A DNA stretch of 64,000 nucleotides from Glossina fuscipes (lineage: Eukaryota; Arthropoda; Insecta; Diptera; Glossinidae). The stretch covers positions 32,832,561 through 32,896,560 of the forward strand of contig NW_023998414.1 in NCBI RefSeq assembly GCF_014805625.2, read 5' to 3'. Shown here one piece after another: positions 63,328-64,000 of this stretch. Below the pieces are notes generated by a model. It searched no databases, had not been told where the DNA came from, and worked only from the letters and a program-made list of their open reading frames with translations. Positions within the stretch are counted from its first letter, which is position 1, and each line of letters starts with the position of its first letter. The position numbers and the translations under genes were made by a program.

Positions 63328-64000
63328 TTTGCTATTATTTATTCATACGTTTGACTTTAACAAAAACTTTTAATTAATTTCTTTACACTCGCCATTAAAG
63401 TCTTTCATAATAATAAACAAAAAAAAAAAAAAAAAAACAAAAAAACAAAAACAAACAAATATAAAAATAAATAAACAGCCCTTAGCGTATATTACTGTTT
63501 GGACTTCTTGCAGGTGTTCGTTACAATACATATAATGATGATGACGATGATTTTGTCAGAAATGCAAGAATATAAACTTTACTAACTGCAAACTTACGCT
63601 TCGATACGCTTACAAACGAACCGAATACGGGTGAAGTGTGCCAAAAAGAAAAATAACTTGCAAGTAAAGTTTTTCTTCTTTTCCTATGCACAACACACAA
63701 AGTTATAAGTTCTTCCTAATACAACCTAACATAAACGAATTGGACAAAATGTTAACTAAATAAACTAAAAAATAATAAACTTCGCTATTGAGTAAGAAAA
63801 CAGTGCATTGTCTACATTTGTGACATTCTTACACCATTTTGTAAACAAGTTGTTAACTTTTTCATTTAGCTTCTCGTACTTGAGTATCTTCGCTCCCTAG
63901 TGTTAAAAAACAACATGAAAGTGTTTTGATAACAAAGAAGGAAAAAGTTACATTAATACTGTGACTGGCCCATGCCTCACATCTTATCTATATATATTTA
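63328..64000. other. Non-coding AT-rich DNA
   Basis: Contains an A19 run (63419-63437) and a GATGATGATGACGATGATT stretch near 63535. Nothing else recognisable. Confidence 0.6.

Noticed and set aside
1..64000. CRISPR arrays, rRNA or intact tRNA genes, bacterial operons
   Set aside because: All tandem repeats are microsatellites, homopolymers or short local duplications. The only tRNA-like sequences are SINE heads. Sequence texture is that of insect nuclear DNA.

Overview
The window looks like nuclear DNA of a brachyceran fly. A tephritid-like fruit fly is my best guess, based on overall texture rather than any diagnostic gene. It is strongly AT-rich, packed with (CA)n, (TA)n, (GA)n and (TTA)n microsatellites and with A or T homopolymers up to about 37 nt. 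It contains fossils of typical insect DNA transposons and tRNA-derived SINEs, plus a family with the two-microsatellite architecture known from the dipteran 'mini-me' elements. I find no rRNA, no intact tRNA, no CRISPR array, no bacterial-type operon and no complete protein-coding gene. The longest open frames are low-complexity translations, antisense shadows of transposon fossils, or unidentified frames of at most about 145 codons.

Layout. 1-17 kb: non-coding DNA with a SINE flanked by a 9-bp target-site duplication (3.47-3.66 kb), a possible hAT fragment (2.6-2.8 kb) and an unidentified 126-codon frame (6.25-6.65 kb). 17.4-18.1 kb: a Tc1-like element with 23-bp terminal inverted repeats around a decayed transposase. 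18-24.7 kb: a GC-richer, promoter-like patch (20.6-20.9 kb) and a second SINE (21.8 kb). 24.7-33.3 kb: a dense microsatellite block that lacks recognisable transposon fossils and holds a possible tiny first coding exon on the minus strand (31.4-31.6 kb). 36.03-37.38 kb: two halves of mauritiana-type mariner elements in head-to-head orientation, bounded by similar terminal motifs. 45-58 kb: several mini-me-like repeats, two more SINEs and a mariner fossil at 53.1-53.8 kb. 58.7-59.0 kb: another SINE. 60.26-60.46 kb: an old tandem duplication. 63.25-63.33 kb: a long (TTA)n tract.

The window is best read as intergenic DNA or one very large intron. Its content is parasitic and simple-sequence DNA, not a cooperating set of genes. 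No previously undescribed molecular system could be supported. The most interesting structures are the inverted mariner pair, the tRNA-headed SINE set, the tandem mini-me-like monomers, and the contrast between fossil-rich flanks and the fossil-poor microsatellite block.
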